Shown here: piece by piece, positions 1 to 7,889 of the stretch | Position numbering within the stretch: position 1 is the first letter of the stretch | Layout of the letters: each line of letters begins with the position of its first letter | From: Terebella lapidaria | Taxonomy: Eukaryota; Annelida; Polychaeta; Terebellida; Terebellidae | NCBI GenBank assembly: GCA_949152475.1 | Contig: OX424568.1 | Coordinates: forward strand, 24,899,667 to 24,963,666 | Direction: 5' to 3' | Length of the DNA stretch: 64,000 nt | Program-made: the position numbers and the translations under genes | Notes under the pieces: model-generated | The model's database searches: none | What the model was told of the DNA's origin: nothing | Seen by the model: the letters and a program-made list of their open reading frames with translations, nothing else

Positions 1-49
1 CCAGGATCCCCGAGGGTCTACTGCCAGGGAACGAACCTCAGCATCACTC

Positions 50-2608
50 ATGTCCGGCGAAAACGACGAAACTGCCCCAGGGAAGACAGGAGGTGAAGAG
101 GAAGACTCTTCGCGGACGGCCTCACTTGCGGACGAGGAAGACAGCGGTTCGCGGAAGCCGACCTTTGCGGAAGAGGGAGACGACCGTTCGCGGAAGACGT
201 TCGCGGAAGACGACCGTTCGCGGAAGACGTTCGCGGACGACAACCGTTCGCGGAAGACGACCTTGGCGGAAGAGGCCGACGACCGTTCGCGGAAGACAAC
301 GTTCGCGGAAGACGACCGTTCGCGGAAGAGCAGCTTCACAGCCAGGGGTAGACGGGACGTTTCGACGAGTGAGGAGCAACCAGGGAGGTCGAGACCTTCC
401 ATGGGCCAGTCGACTAGTCAACAGAGACCCCGGAGCCAGACACCCGACAACCGTTTTCTTTTCAGACACGACTCTGGGTGGCAGCACGATCGAGACAGGG
501 AGAGGTCAACCTACCTTGAGAGCGTTAGGAGGGGCCCCGAGTTCCGACGAGTGCTGGGACCGGAGTACGTCAATCTGGACGGGGAGGACGGCGAAATCTG
601 GGCGAGGAGGGATCGGCTACAGCTACCGGAGCAGAGTCCAAGTGTGGCACCTCCAGAGAATGCAGCATTGAGACGGCTTTGGGACCAGTCCCAGCAGCAG
701 TCTGGTGCAACAGAGCAGCAGTCTGGTGCAACAGGGCAGCGGTCGGGTGTGACGAGTCGACAAACGGGAGTGACTGGAGGACGGGTTACTTGGGCTCCGA
801 CCCAAGAGAGCAGCTCGAGAGGGAGAGGACTTTTCGCGGAAGAGAACATTCGCGGACGAGAGGCATTCTTCGGCGACAGGGACGCTTGCAGCCGGGGATC
901 CTTCGTGGATGAACGGGCTCGTGGGCGAGGGGGAGTCTTTGGTGACGAGGACGCTTGTGACCGGGGAGGGCCCTTCGCGGACGACCACGTTCGCGGACGA
1001 GGACGACTCGCGGAAGAGAGTGTTCGCGGAAGAGAGGAGTCTTCACCCAGACGGCGGCTCGACGAAAGGAGTGATCCAGGCGACCAATCTTCCTTTCCAG
1101 TTTTTCAGAATAGACGGGGAAGACCATTCGCGGATGAGCCGGTTCGCGGAAGACTCGCGGAAGATGGCGTTCGCGGACGTGCATCTTTTGTGGAGGGACG
1201 TCTCCGAGACATCTTGGCGGACGAGCCCGTTCGCGGAAGACTCGCGGAAGACGGCGTTCGCGGAAGAGGCCTGTTCGCGGAAGAACTTCTTCGGGAGCTG
1301 TTGGCGGAAGAGTCCGTTCGCGGAAGGTTCGCGGAAGACAGTGTTCGCGGAGGGTTCGCGGAAGACAGCGTTCGCGGAAGAGGGAGGTCTTCACCCAGTC
1401 GACAACCGAGACAGCCAGCCTCCTGGAGAAATCCAGCTTCTATTTCAGTCACCCAGGGAGGCCGGAGACAGCACCCTTTCTCATCATCGGGCGATGAGGG
1501 GCCTTCATCTGATGGAGGGACCGACAGCAGCCATGGTTACCCAGGACGGGGGAGGAGACCACCGAGGCGGGGACCGCCGCTGCACCGACGAAGCCCTAGG
1601 CCGAGACGGAGGCAGGAGGACTCGTCGTCCGAGGACAGCACAGCCTGGAATCAGAACGGCAGAAGGAACCGGAAGATGCTGACCCCTGACAAGTTCGATG
1701 GGACTTCCATAGAGTGGCCGGTGTACCGGGCCCACTTTGACGTCATCGCAGAGGTCAACGGATGGAGCAAGCGGGAACAGGGCGTCTACTTAGCCGGGAG
1801 CTTGACAGGAGAGGCGCGACGAATGCTGACCAGCCTGAGTCCTGCAGACCGGAGGGACATCGACGTTCTGACCGACAAGCTGACCCTACGATTCGACCCT
1901 GACTGTCAGGAGGAGTCCTACAAGGCGACCTTGGGACAGAGAACCCGCAGGAAGGCAGAGACACCCCAGCAGTACGGCTATGAGTTGCAGCGACTGGCCG
2001 GCCGTGGTTATCCGGATCTGAACTCCGCAGCTCAGGAGGCTATCGCCTTAGACCACTTCTGGAAGGGCCATCCAGATGGGGACATGAAGGTGATGGCGCT
2101 CATGAGGAAGATGAAGACCATGGAGGAGGCCATAGCGTTCGTGACCCAGTACGAATGTGTCAAACCCAAGCCTGGGAAGCCGGTGATGTCCATAGAGTCG
2201 GAGGACTCCGAGCCAGCTCTAGGACGGGTCCTACAGCTGTTGAAGAACCAGCAGGGAGGCGAGATTACCACCAGTGGGCAGCAGAGCAACCAGCCGAACG
2301 TAGCGGGTCTACCCAGACTTCCCTACTTCAAGGGGCTCTTTGAGAGCCAAGACAGGAAGCTGGATCGACTAATCGAGCTGTGTGAGCAGGTGCTATCCAT
2401 CAAGCCGAGGGCCGCCACTGCTGAGAACAAGGGACCAAGCGCTAGGCCGGGACCAGATGACTGTTGGTACTGTGGGAAGCCGGGTCATCGGAAGTACCAG
2501 TGTCCAGATCGGCCGCCACCTCGGACCAAGGAGGAGCGCTTGAGTCGACTAATCGAGGAGATTGGTGAGCGGAACAGTTTGACAGACGAGGTGTCGGAAA
2601 ACCAGTAG
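50..2608 (+). CDS. gag: Gag polyprotein with repetitive N terminus and CCHC knuckle
   Basis: The product has 852 residues. Residues 1 to about 460 are low complexity and built from repeats such as FAEDDRSRK and LAEDGVRGR, encoded by the decamer TTCGCGGAAG and its variants. Residues about 545-720 (from KFDGTSIEWPVYRAHFD) look like a retrotransposon gag capsid domain. A zinc knuckle CWYCGKPGHRKYQC lies near residues 805-818 and should bind the RNA genome. The start ATG at 50 is the first in the frame within the window; an upstream start cannot be excluded because the window begins here. Gag ends with TAG at 2606-2608, and pol continues in the -1 frame. Gag proteins of this class are usually 300-500 residues, so the extra length is the repeat region. 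Confidence 0.88.
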   Translation: MSGENDETAPGKTGGEEEDSSRTASLADEEDSGSRKPTFAEEGDDRSRKTFAEDDRSRKTFADDNRSRKTTLAEEADDRSRKTTFAEDDRSRKSSFTARGRRDVSTSEEQPGRSRPSMGQSTSQQRPRSQTPDNRFLFRHDSGWQHDRDRERSTYLESVRRGPEFRRVLGPEYVNLDGEDGEIWARRDRLQLPEQSPSVAPPENAALRRLWDQSQQQSGATEQQSGATGQRSGVTSRQTGVTGGRVTWAPTQESSSRGRGLFAEENIRGREAFFGDRDACSRGSFVDERARGRGGVFGDEDACDRGGPFADDHVRGRGRLAEESVRGREESSPRRRLDERSDPGDQSSFPVFQNRRGRPFADEPVRGRLAEDGVRGRASFVEGRLRDILADEPVRGRLAEDGVRGRGLFAEELLRELLAEESVRGRFAEDSVRGGFAEDSVRGRGRSSPSRQPRQPASWRNPASISVTQGGRRQHPFSSSGDEGPSSDGGTDSSHGYPGRGRRPPRRGPPLHRRSPRPRRRQEDSSSEDSTAWNQNGRRNRKMLTPDKFDGTSIEWPVYRAHFDVIAEVNGWSKREQGVYLAGSLTGEARRMLTSLSPADRRDIDVLTDKLTLRFDPDCQEESYKATLGQRTRRKAETPQQYGYELQRLAGRGYPDLNSAAQEAIALDHFWKGHPDGDMKVMALMRKMKTMEEAIAFVTQYECVKPKPGKPVMSIESEDSEPALGRVLQLLKNQQGGEITTSGQQSNQPNVAGLPRLPYFKGLFESQDRKLDRLIELCEQVLSIKPRAATAENKGPSARPGPDDCWYCGKPGHRKYQCPDRPPPRTKEERLSRLIEEIGERNSLTDEVSENQ
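109..1395 (+). repeat. Dispersed TTCGCGGAAG/TTCGCGGACG decamer repeats inside gag
   Basis: By eye there are more than 20 near-perfect copies, in two clusters (109-330 and 833-1385). Starts include 148, 187, 200, 217, 247, 286, 302 and 319 in the first cluster, and 1023, 1143, 1230, 1256, 1273, 1317, 1328, 1354 and 1371 in the second. Spacing is irregular, often 13-17 or about 26-30 bases, and copies fall in different reading frames, giving FAE-, SRK- and VRG-type peptides. The unit has no stop codon in any frame, which explains the many long overlapping open frames here. The same decamer forms regular arrays before both TATA boxes of the element. Confidence 0.9.
2596..2602 (+). promoter_or_regulatory. 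Candidate -1 ribosomal frameshift site between gag and pol
   Basis: The heptamer GGAAAAC reads G GAA AAC in the gag frame and ends three bases before the gag stop at 2606. The pol frame is open from 2569 across the gag stop and on into the protease region, and it is -1 relative to gag. An A-site AAC-to-AAA slip is classic. The P-site GAA-to-GGA slip is less perfect but resembles G GAU UUA type sites. I did not find an obvious downstream pseudoknot by eye. Alternatively, pol could start at the ATG at 2632. Confidence 0.45.
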
Positions 2609-2631
2609 GGCTCATACCAGCCCCCAACCGT

Positions 2632-4767
2632 ATGGGCCATTGGCAGGTGTGTGCACGGCTTCACAGGCGAGAAGCTCGACGAAGACGTGAAGAACACATT
2701 GCCAGGGGGGAATTTTTAGTTTCACAGATTTTTAATAGGTTTTTCCGGTGTGCATCCGAAGTAACTGGATGGGCGCAGGAGGAGCTCGAGGATCGAATTC
2801 TCGACTATATGGAGGGCAAGCCTGTCAACACAGACGGGAGTGCCAATGTACAGCAAACTGATGGAGCCGTGGAGCGTCTAATGACCCGCGGAGACGTCGA
2901 CGAAATGCAGACCGATGGAGCCGTGGAGCGTCTGGGGACCCACGGAGACATCAACGAGGTTTCTGCTAGCAGCAAGGAGAACCAACAGGTTACAACCTTG
3001 AGGCTGGAGGCTGCGAAACAGCAGGGACCCCCCTATGCAACTGAACCACAAGCGGCCGTGAAAGAGGAGACGGAGGGCCGGTGGAGCGGAATGACCAAGG
3101 GGCCAGCACAGCAGCTATTGCTGGTGGACGACTCATTACTTATCCGGAGCGGCGGTTCCGAGGGGAGTGATTCCCTTAAGACTGACAGAGAGGACCAGGG
3201 TGGTGCATCACTGTGGGTGGACGACTCAGTACTTATCCAGGGCGGCGTCCCTGAGGAGAGTGGCAGCTCTCTTAAGATTGACAGAAATGGCCAGGTGGTG
3301 TCGCTGTCAGCCGGTGCCCGAGGCACATTGGCGTGGTATGCGGCGTGCCACGTTATGGGGAAGGCGACTCGTATGTTGGTGGACACGGGTGCCTCTTCCA
3401 CCGTTCTGGACGAGTGTCTCTTCGACCAAATGGATGACGAACATAAAGCAATGATAAGGCAGACGAGAATAAGGTTACGGGCAGCAACCGGAGACTACTT
3501 ACAGGTTCAAGGAGAGATGACAGTTCAACTTCTACTGGGCACACGACTCGTGTCGGCAGATGTACTGGTAGCCAAACTAGGGATCCCGGGAGTGTTGGGG
3601 CTTGATGTACTTCAACAGATTGGGGGACAGCTGGATCTGCGTAAGGGCGAGTGGCAGGTGGGCGACACTACCGTAGTGATGAGCTCGGGCCACGAGGGCG
3701 CCGTCTACACACTGGTGACGGAGGAGACGGTCGTCTTGCCACCCTTTTCAGAGATGATGGTGGACCTCAAGCTGACAGGAAGTGAGGGAGGAGTTCCGAA
3801 GGCCGGCCTCGTGCAGTCCGCAAGAGAGCCGTTGGAGGACGACCCCCTCGTAGTGGGACGAGCCCTGGTACGACCCCGAGGACGCCTGGTACCGGTGGTA
3901 CTTCTGAACGCCGGCGCTGGAGCTTGCACTGTGCTGATGGGGACCATCCTAGCCGAGCTTCACGGAATAGAGGCCGTGATCGACCTGGGATTTCGTCCCG
4001 ATGGAGGGAAAACAACCCAGAATGAACCTAAAAGGGAACAGTGGTACCGGGAGGAGAGCGGGAGGGAGCATGAGCCCCTTACACCAAACTCCACCAAGTG
4101 GCGGAACCGGACGCCTGAGCAGCCCGAAACCAGAGTGCACGCCATGCACGCAGAATCGTCGACGAAGACACCAGAGTGCCCGGAGCATTTAGAACCGCTC
4201 CTGGAGGGAATGCATCCGAACTTGACGGAAAAGGAGGTGGAGGTCGTCAGCGATCTCCTTCGACGCCACCAGCAGGTCTTTATGGGACCAGATGGGAGGT
4301 TGGGCCGGACGTCCCTGGCGAAACACGTCATCGACACGGGAGATCACCCCCCGATCAAGCAGCCTCTGAGGAGAGCCCCGTACTACCAACAAGAGCTGAT
4401 CGAGGACGAGGTCGACAAGATGTTGAAAGCTGACGTTGTGGAGCCAAGTGACAGTCCATGGTCGTCTCCCATCGTGCTAGTGAAAAAGAAGGATGGTGCA
4501 CTGAGATTTTGCGTCGACTACCGCCGTCTAAATGATGTCACCCGGAAGGATGCGTACCCCCTGCCTCGAGTCGACGAGAGTTTTGATACCTTGTCAGGAG
4601 GACGATATTTTTCGACGCTAGACTTGGCTAGTGGTTACTGGCAGGTCGAGATGGACGACAGGGACAAGGAGAAGACGGCGTTCACTACCCGTAGTGGACT
4701 CTATCAATTTAAAGTGATGCCGTTTGGATTGGCGACGGCCCCGGCTACTTTTGAACGTCTAATGTAG
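2632..4767 (+). CDS. pol: Pol, first part: aspartic protease and N-terminal half of RT, ends at in-frame TAG
   Basis: The frame is open from 2569; the first ATG is at 2632. A retropepsin-like active site MLVDTGASSTVLD is near residue 248, with a second hydrophobic strand VLGLDVLQQIGG near residue 325. RT begins near residue 575 (KQPLRRAPYYQQELIEDEVD), followed by the fingers motif VLVKKKDGALRFCVDYRRLN, the first catalytic Asp in FSTLDLASGYWQVEM, and the FGLATAPATFERLM stretch. TAG at 4765-4767 then stops the frame 39 bases before the YLDD codons. The same frame continues open to 7650, so this is one interrupted pol gene, not two. It makes the particle protease and part of the polymerase. Confidence 0.85.
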   Translation: MGHWQVCARLHRREARRRREEHIARGEFLVSQIFNRFFRCASEVTGWAQEELEDRILDYMEGKPVNTDGSANVQQTDGAVERLMTRGDVDEMQTDGAVERLGTHGDINEVSASSKENQQVTTLRLEAAKQQGPPYATEPQAAVKEETEGRWSGMTKGPAQQLLLVDDSLLIRSGGSEGSDSLKTDREDQGGASLWVDDSVLIQGGVPEESGSSLKIDRNGQVVSLSAGARGTLAWYAACHVMGKATRMLVDTGASSTVLDECLFDQMDDEHKAMIRQTRIRLRAATGDYLQVQGEMTVQLLLGTRLVSADVLVAKLGIPGVLGLDVLQQIGGQLDLRKGEWQVGDTTVVMSSGHEGAVYTLVTEETVVLPPFSEMMVDLKLTGSEGGVPKAGLVQSAREPLEDDPLVVGRALVRPRGRLVPVVLLNAGAGACTVLMGTILAELHGIEAVIDLGFRPDGGKTTQNEPKREQWYREESGREHEPLTPNSTKWRNRTPEQPETRVHAMHAESSTKTPECPEHLEPLLEGMHPNLTEKEVEVVSDLLRRHQQVFMGPDGRLGRTSLAKHVIDTGDHPPIKQPLRRAPYYQQELIEDEVDKMLKADVVEPSDSPWSSPIVLVKKKDGALRFCVDYRRLNDVTRKDAYPLPRVDESFDTLSGGRYFSTLDLASGYWQVEMDDRDKEKTAFTTRSGLYQFKVMPFGLATAPATFERLM
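4765..4767 (+). other. In-frame TAG inside the reverse transcriptase palm
   Basis: This stop separates the two open pol segments, which are otherwise in the same frame with no insertion or deletion. It falls between the template-grip region and the YLDD catalytic motif (4807-4818). Stop-codon recoding in retroelements normally lies between gag and pol, not inside RT, so a disabling nonsense mutation is the simplest reading. Confidence 0.85.
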
Positions 4768-7650
4768 CTGGCACTGAGGGGACTCCAATGGAAGCGTTGT
4801 CTAATTTATTTGGACGATGTCGTCTGTCTTGGAAAGACTTTCCAAGAAGCCGTGGACAACCTCGAGGACGTGTTCCGGAGACTGCAGGCTGCCGGGCTGA
4901 AGCTGAAACCCGCCAAGTGTGAGCTGTTTCGACAACAGGTCAACTTCCTGGGCCATGTCGTGTCCGACCGAGGCATCCAGTGCGACCCTGCCAAGGTCGA
5001 AGCTGTAACAAAAATGGTTCCTCCGACCACCTTGACAGAACTAAGGAGCTTCCTTGGGTTCGTGGGGTACTACCGCAGATTCATCCCTGACTTTGCCACC
5101 CGAGCGGGACCCCTCAACCACCTGTTAAAGAAGGAAGTCAACTACCATTGGAGCGAGGCTCATCAGCAGGCGTTCGAGGCGCTGCGTCAACCCCTGACCG
5201 AGCACCCCCTGCTGGTGTACCCTGACATGGACCAAGAATTTATTTTAGATACTGATGCTAGCGGCTACGGAGTGGGAGGCGTCTTATCCCAAGTGCAGGA
5301 CGGACGAGAGCGGGTGATCGCCTATGCTTCCAGAACCCTGAGGGACACCCAGCGGAATTACTGCACCACCAAGCGGGAGCTCCTGGCCGTCGTCAGTATG
5401 ATACACCATTTCAGACATTTCTTGTGGGGGAGAGCGTTCTTACTACGAACCGACCACGCCTCTCTCAAGTGGCTACTGAACTTTCGGGATGCGGAAGGAA
5501 TGATCGCTAGATGGGCAGCTCGCATCGCCAGCTACGCCTTCAGGTGTGAGGTCCGACCGGGAGTACAACACGGGAATGCAGACGGGATGTCCAGATGCCG
5601 ACAGTGCCGGAGACCGGATTGTCCCGCCCCTCGCCACACCACAAGACCCGAAGGAGAAGAGGAGGCCTGTCCGACTCAGGAGGAGTGTCCCCTACCCCTG
5701 GAGGACCTCTCTGACGAGGATCTGCTTCCACCGATCAGCGGAGAAGGATGGAGCCCCGGAGGACCTCAAGTTAACATCTTGCGGGAGGTCCCTGTGGAGC
5801 CCTGGACGGAGGACTACTATTGCGGAGATGGAGTCGGGATATTCCAGATCTGGGAGGTGCGCTGCCAGGAGGACCCGAGGACGACTACCCAGCCGACCGA
5901 GGAATGCCTGCCTGACCGGAGCCCCCCACAGACGGAGGAAGGAGCCAGGAGCGTCTGCAGAACCCTGCATCAGCTCCGCCCCTCTGCCTGGGTTTGGTTT
6001 CTCCTGATGATGCTCCTCGCACTGCATGGTTTGGGACCGGAGGTTGTGGCCGGAGCAGCGATCGGCGCGACGGCCGACGTGTGGATGCGCTGCCGAGAGG
6101 AGCCCTTCCTGGACCCATGCCCCAACCCTGTGCTCCGAGATCCAGACAAACAAATGCTAGCTGTCACGCGGGCTATGGCTACGGGAGGACGCCGGAATCC
6201 GATGGAGGGAGCCCCGGAGGCCCAGGTCCTGAATGGTTATTCCCAGGAGGACCTAGTGACCCTTCAACGAGCCGACCCTGAAGTTGGAGGCATCCTCGGG
6301 TGGAAGAATATTTTCACTGAGAGACCTGCATGGCCCGAAGTCAGAACAAAAAGTCAGCAAATGAAGACTCTGTGGCAACAGTGGGACCAGCTGGAGCTAC
6401 GTGATGGGCTTCTGTACCGGCGGTACCAAGCGGCTTGCCAGAACGCACCAATCCATCAACTGGTCGTTCCACAGGTCCTGAGACGCGCCGTCATGAAGGA
6501 GGTCCACACCGGCAAGCTGATGAGCCACCAGGGAATCACCAAAACAGTCCACCGACTAAAAGCGAGAATGTACTGGCCGGGTATGACGAAGGACGTGGAG
6601 CGTTGGTGCCGGGAGTGCCTGAAGTGTAGTGGGAGAAAGCCGCGACCGGGGCCCAAGTACCACCCCATGGGAAATCTACCGGTAGGCGATCGGCTAGAAA
6701 GGGTGGCCATGGACATTTTGGAGCCTGGAACGATCACCAATTCTGGGAACCGGTATATACTGGTCGTGGGTGATTATTTCACCAAGTGGACTGAGGCCTA
6801 CGCTCTACCCAACCATGAGGCTCAGACGGTGGCGGACGTCTTTGTGACTGAGTTCGTGTGCCGCCTGGGAATGCCAGCCAAGATACACACCGACCAGGGA
6901 CGAGAGTTCGAGAGTAAGCTTTTCCTTGAGATGATCAAGATCCTAGGAGGGGAGAAGACTCGGACGACCCCTTATCACGCCAAATCAGACGGGATGGTCG
7001 AGCGATTCAACCGGACCCTGCTGAACCTTCTGGCCGTGGTCGTGGACGAGAACCATGACGACTGGGACGACCATCTGCCCTACGTGATGGCGACTTATAG
7101 AACATCAGTACACGAAAGCACCGGGTGTACACCATTTCGAATGATGATGGGACGGGAGGCAACCACCCCATTGGACCTGAGGTACCGGACGAAACCGGAC
7201 GATTTGGGAGGACCAGTCCCCGAGTGTGCGTCCGAATACGTCGAATGGGTGAAGGAAGCCACCATACAAGCTCACGAGACTGCCCGAGAGTGCCTGAAGA
7301 CGGCTACGGTGCGACAAAAGCGCCATCATGACATAAAATCAGCCGCTCGACATTTTCCGGTGGGCACCTGGGTGATGTATTGGTACCCTCCAAAGGCTAG
7401 ACCAAAACTAGGACTAGGGTGGACGGGACCTTATCTCGTTGTGAAGTCTCATCTCGGATGGATGGTGTCCATACAAGATCGACCCGGTGGCAAGATTAAA
7501 GATGTCCACATTGACAATATAAAAAGGTGCTGGTTCACCCCTGAAACCGACGCCTGGATACCCAATCCGGACGATGTGACCCCAGTCCGGACCCCCAGTG
7601 ATGACGAGGGACGAGTGGAAAACAGCGGGAATGCAGTCCAAACGATGTAA
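4768..7650 (+). CDS. pol: Pol, second part: RT palm, RNase H, integrase
   Basis: This continues the pol frame after the TAG. YLDD, the RT catalytic pair, is at 4807-4818. The RT connection LRSFLGFVGYYRRFIPDFA leads to RNase H with LDTDASGYGVGG (about 5246) and later acidic residues. A linker of about 300 residues follows, containing a strongly hydrophobic run (WVWFLLMMLLALHGLG, about 5990-6035). Integrase has an HHCC zinc-binding domain (from VHTGKLMSHQG to CRECLKC, about 6499-6636) and a DDE triad: Asp in VAMDIL (6709), Asp in HTDQGREF (about 6890) and Glu in MVERFNR (about 6999). A GPYLVV motif near 7429 marks a GPY/F-type C-terminal domain. I see no chromodomain. The protein ends at TAA 7648-7650. 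Confidence 0.87.
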   Translation: MALRGLQWKRCLIYLDDVVCLGKTFQEAVDNLEDVFRRLQAAGLKLKPAKCELFRQQVNFLGHVVSDRGIQCDPAKVEAVTKMVPPTTLTELRSFLGFVGYYRRFIPDFATRAGPLNHLLKKEVNYHWSEAHQQAFEALRQPLTEHPLLVYPDMDQEFILDTDASGYGVGGVLSQVQDGRERVIAYASRTLRDTQRNYCTTKRELLAVVSMIHHFRHFLWGRAFLLRTDHASLKWLLNFRDAEGMIARWAARIASYAFRCEVRPGVQHGNADGMSRCRQCRRPDCPAPRHTTRPEGEEEACPTQEECPLPLEDLSDEDLLPPISGEGWSPGGPQVNILREVPVEPWTEDYYCGDGVGIFQIWEVRCQEDPRTTTQPTEECLPDRSPPQTEEGARSVCRTLHQLRPSAWVWFLLMMLLALHGLGPEVVAGAAIGATADVWMRCREEPFLDPCPNPVLRDPDKQMLAVTRAMATGGRRNPMEGAPEAQVLNGYSQEDLVTLQRADPEVGGILGWKNIFTERPAWPEVRTKSQQMKTLWQQWDQLELRDGLLYRRYQAACQNAPIHQLVVPQVLRRAVMKEVHTGKLMSHQGITKTVHRLKARMYWPGMTKDVERWCRECLKCSGRKPRPGPKYHPMGNLPVGDRLERVAMDILEPGTITNSGNRYILVVGDYFTKWTEAYALPNHEAQTVADVFVTEFVCRLGMPAKIHTDQGREFESKLFLEMIKILGGEKTRTTPYHAKSDGMVERFNRTLLNLLAVVVDENHDDWDDHLPYVMATYRTSVHESTGCTPFRMMMGREATTPLDLRYRTKPDDLGGPVPECASEYVEWVKEATIQAHETARECLKTATVRQKRHHDIKSAARHFPVGTWVMYWYPPKARPKLGLGWTGPYLVVKSHLGWMVSIQDRPGGKIKDVHIDNIKRCWFTPETDAWIPNPDDVTPVRTPSDDEGRVENSGNAVQTM

Positions 7651-7665
7651 ACGATGACGGGAGCG

Positions 7666-7779
7666 TTCGCGGAAGAACCGTTCGCGGAAGCAGCGTTCGC
7701 GGAAGCAGCGTTCGCGGAAGTACCGTTCGCGGAAGCACGTTCGCGGAAGCAGCGTTCGCGGAAGAACCGTTCGCGGAAG
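7666..7779 (+). repeat. Regular array of eight TTCGCGGAAG decamers
   Basis: Eight perfect copies start at 7666, 7681, 7696, 7711, 7726, 7740, 7755 and 7770, a period of 15 bp with one 14. The array lies between the end of integrase and a TATA box. The core TTCGCGGAA is a TTC-N3-GAA partial palindrome. Position and spacing suggest a multi-site binding platform for a transcription factor; this is inference. Confidence 0.92.
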
Positions 7780-7847
7780 CAAGCGAAAAACGTTATTTCG
7801 TTCCACGACAATGCTTTTTCCCCCAGATCCCTGGTCCGCGCCTTTTC

Positions 7848-7854
7848 TATATAA
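7848..7854 (+). promoter_or_regulatory. Internal TATA box ahead of the third ORF
   Basis: CTATATAAG at 7847-7855 lies 36 bp before the ATG of the third ORF and about 70 bp after the decamer array. A start site 25-30 bp downstream would give a very short 5' leader. The LTR promoter has the same arrangement and the same CTATATAAG core. Confidence 0.7.
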
Positions 7855-7889
7855 GCAGGCCGGCCTACGATTCCGTCATCACTTCAACC

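Noticed and set aside
48-1452. Long open frames on the opposite strand and other frames of gag
   Set aside because: They arise because the repeated decamer contains no stop codon in any frame; they have no domain, start context or conservation.
7666-7779. CRISPR-like array of short regular repeats
   Set aside because: Units are 15 bp with no unique spacers, and the genome is eukaryotic.
7666-7779. Heat-shock elements in the decamer array
   Set aside because: Heat-shock elements need GAA and TTC blocks two bases apart; here TTC and GAA are three bases apart (TTC-GCG-GAA).
7654-7854. Short ORF made of AFAEVPFAEA-type repeats after integrase
   Set aside because: It is only the translation of the decamer array; TATA box and spacing make a promoter role more likely.
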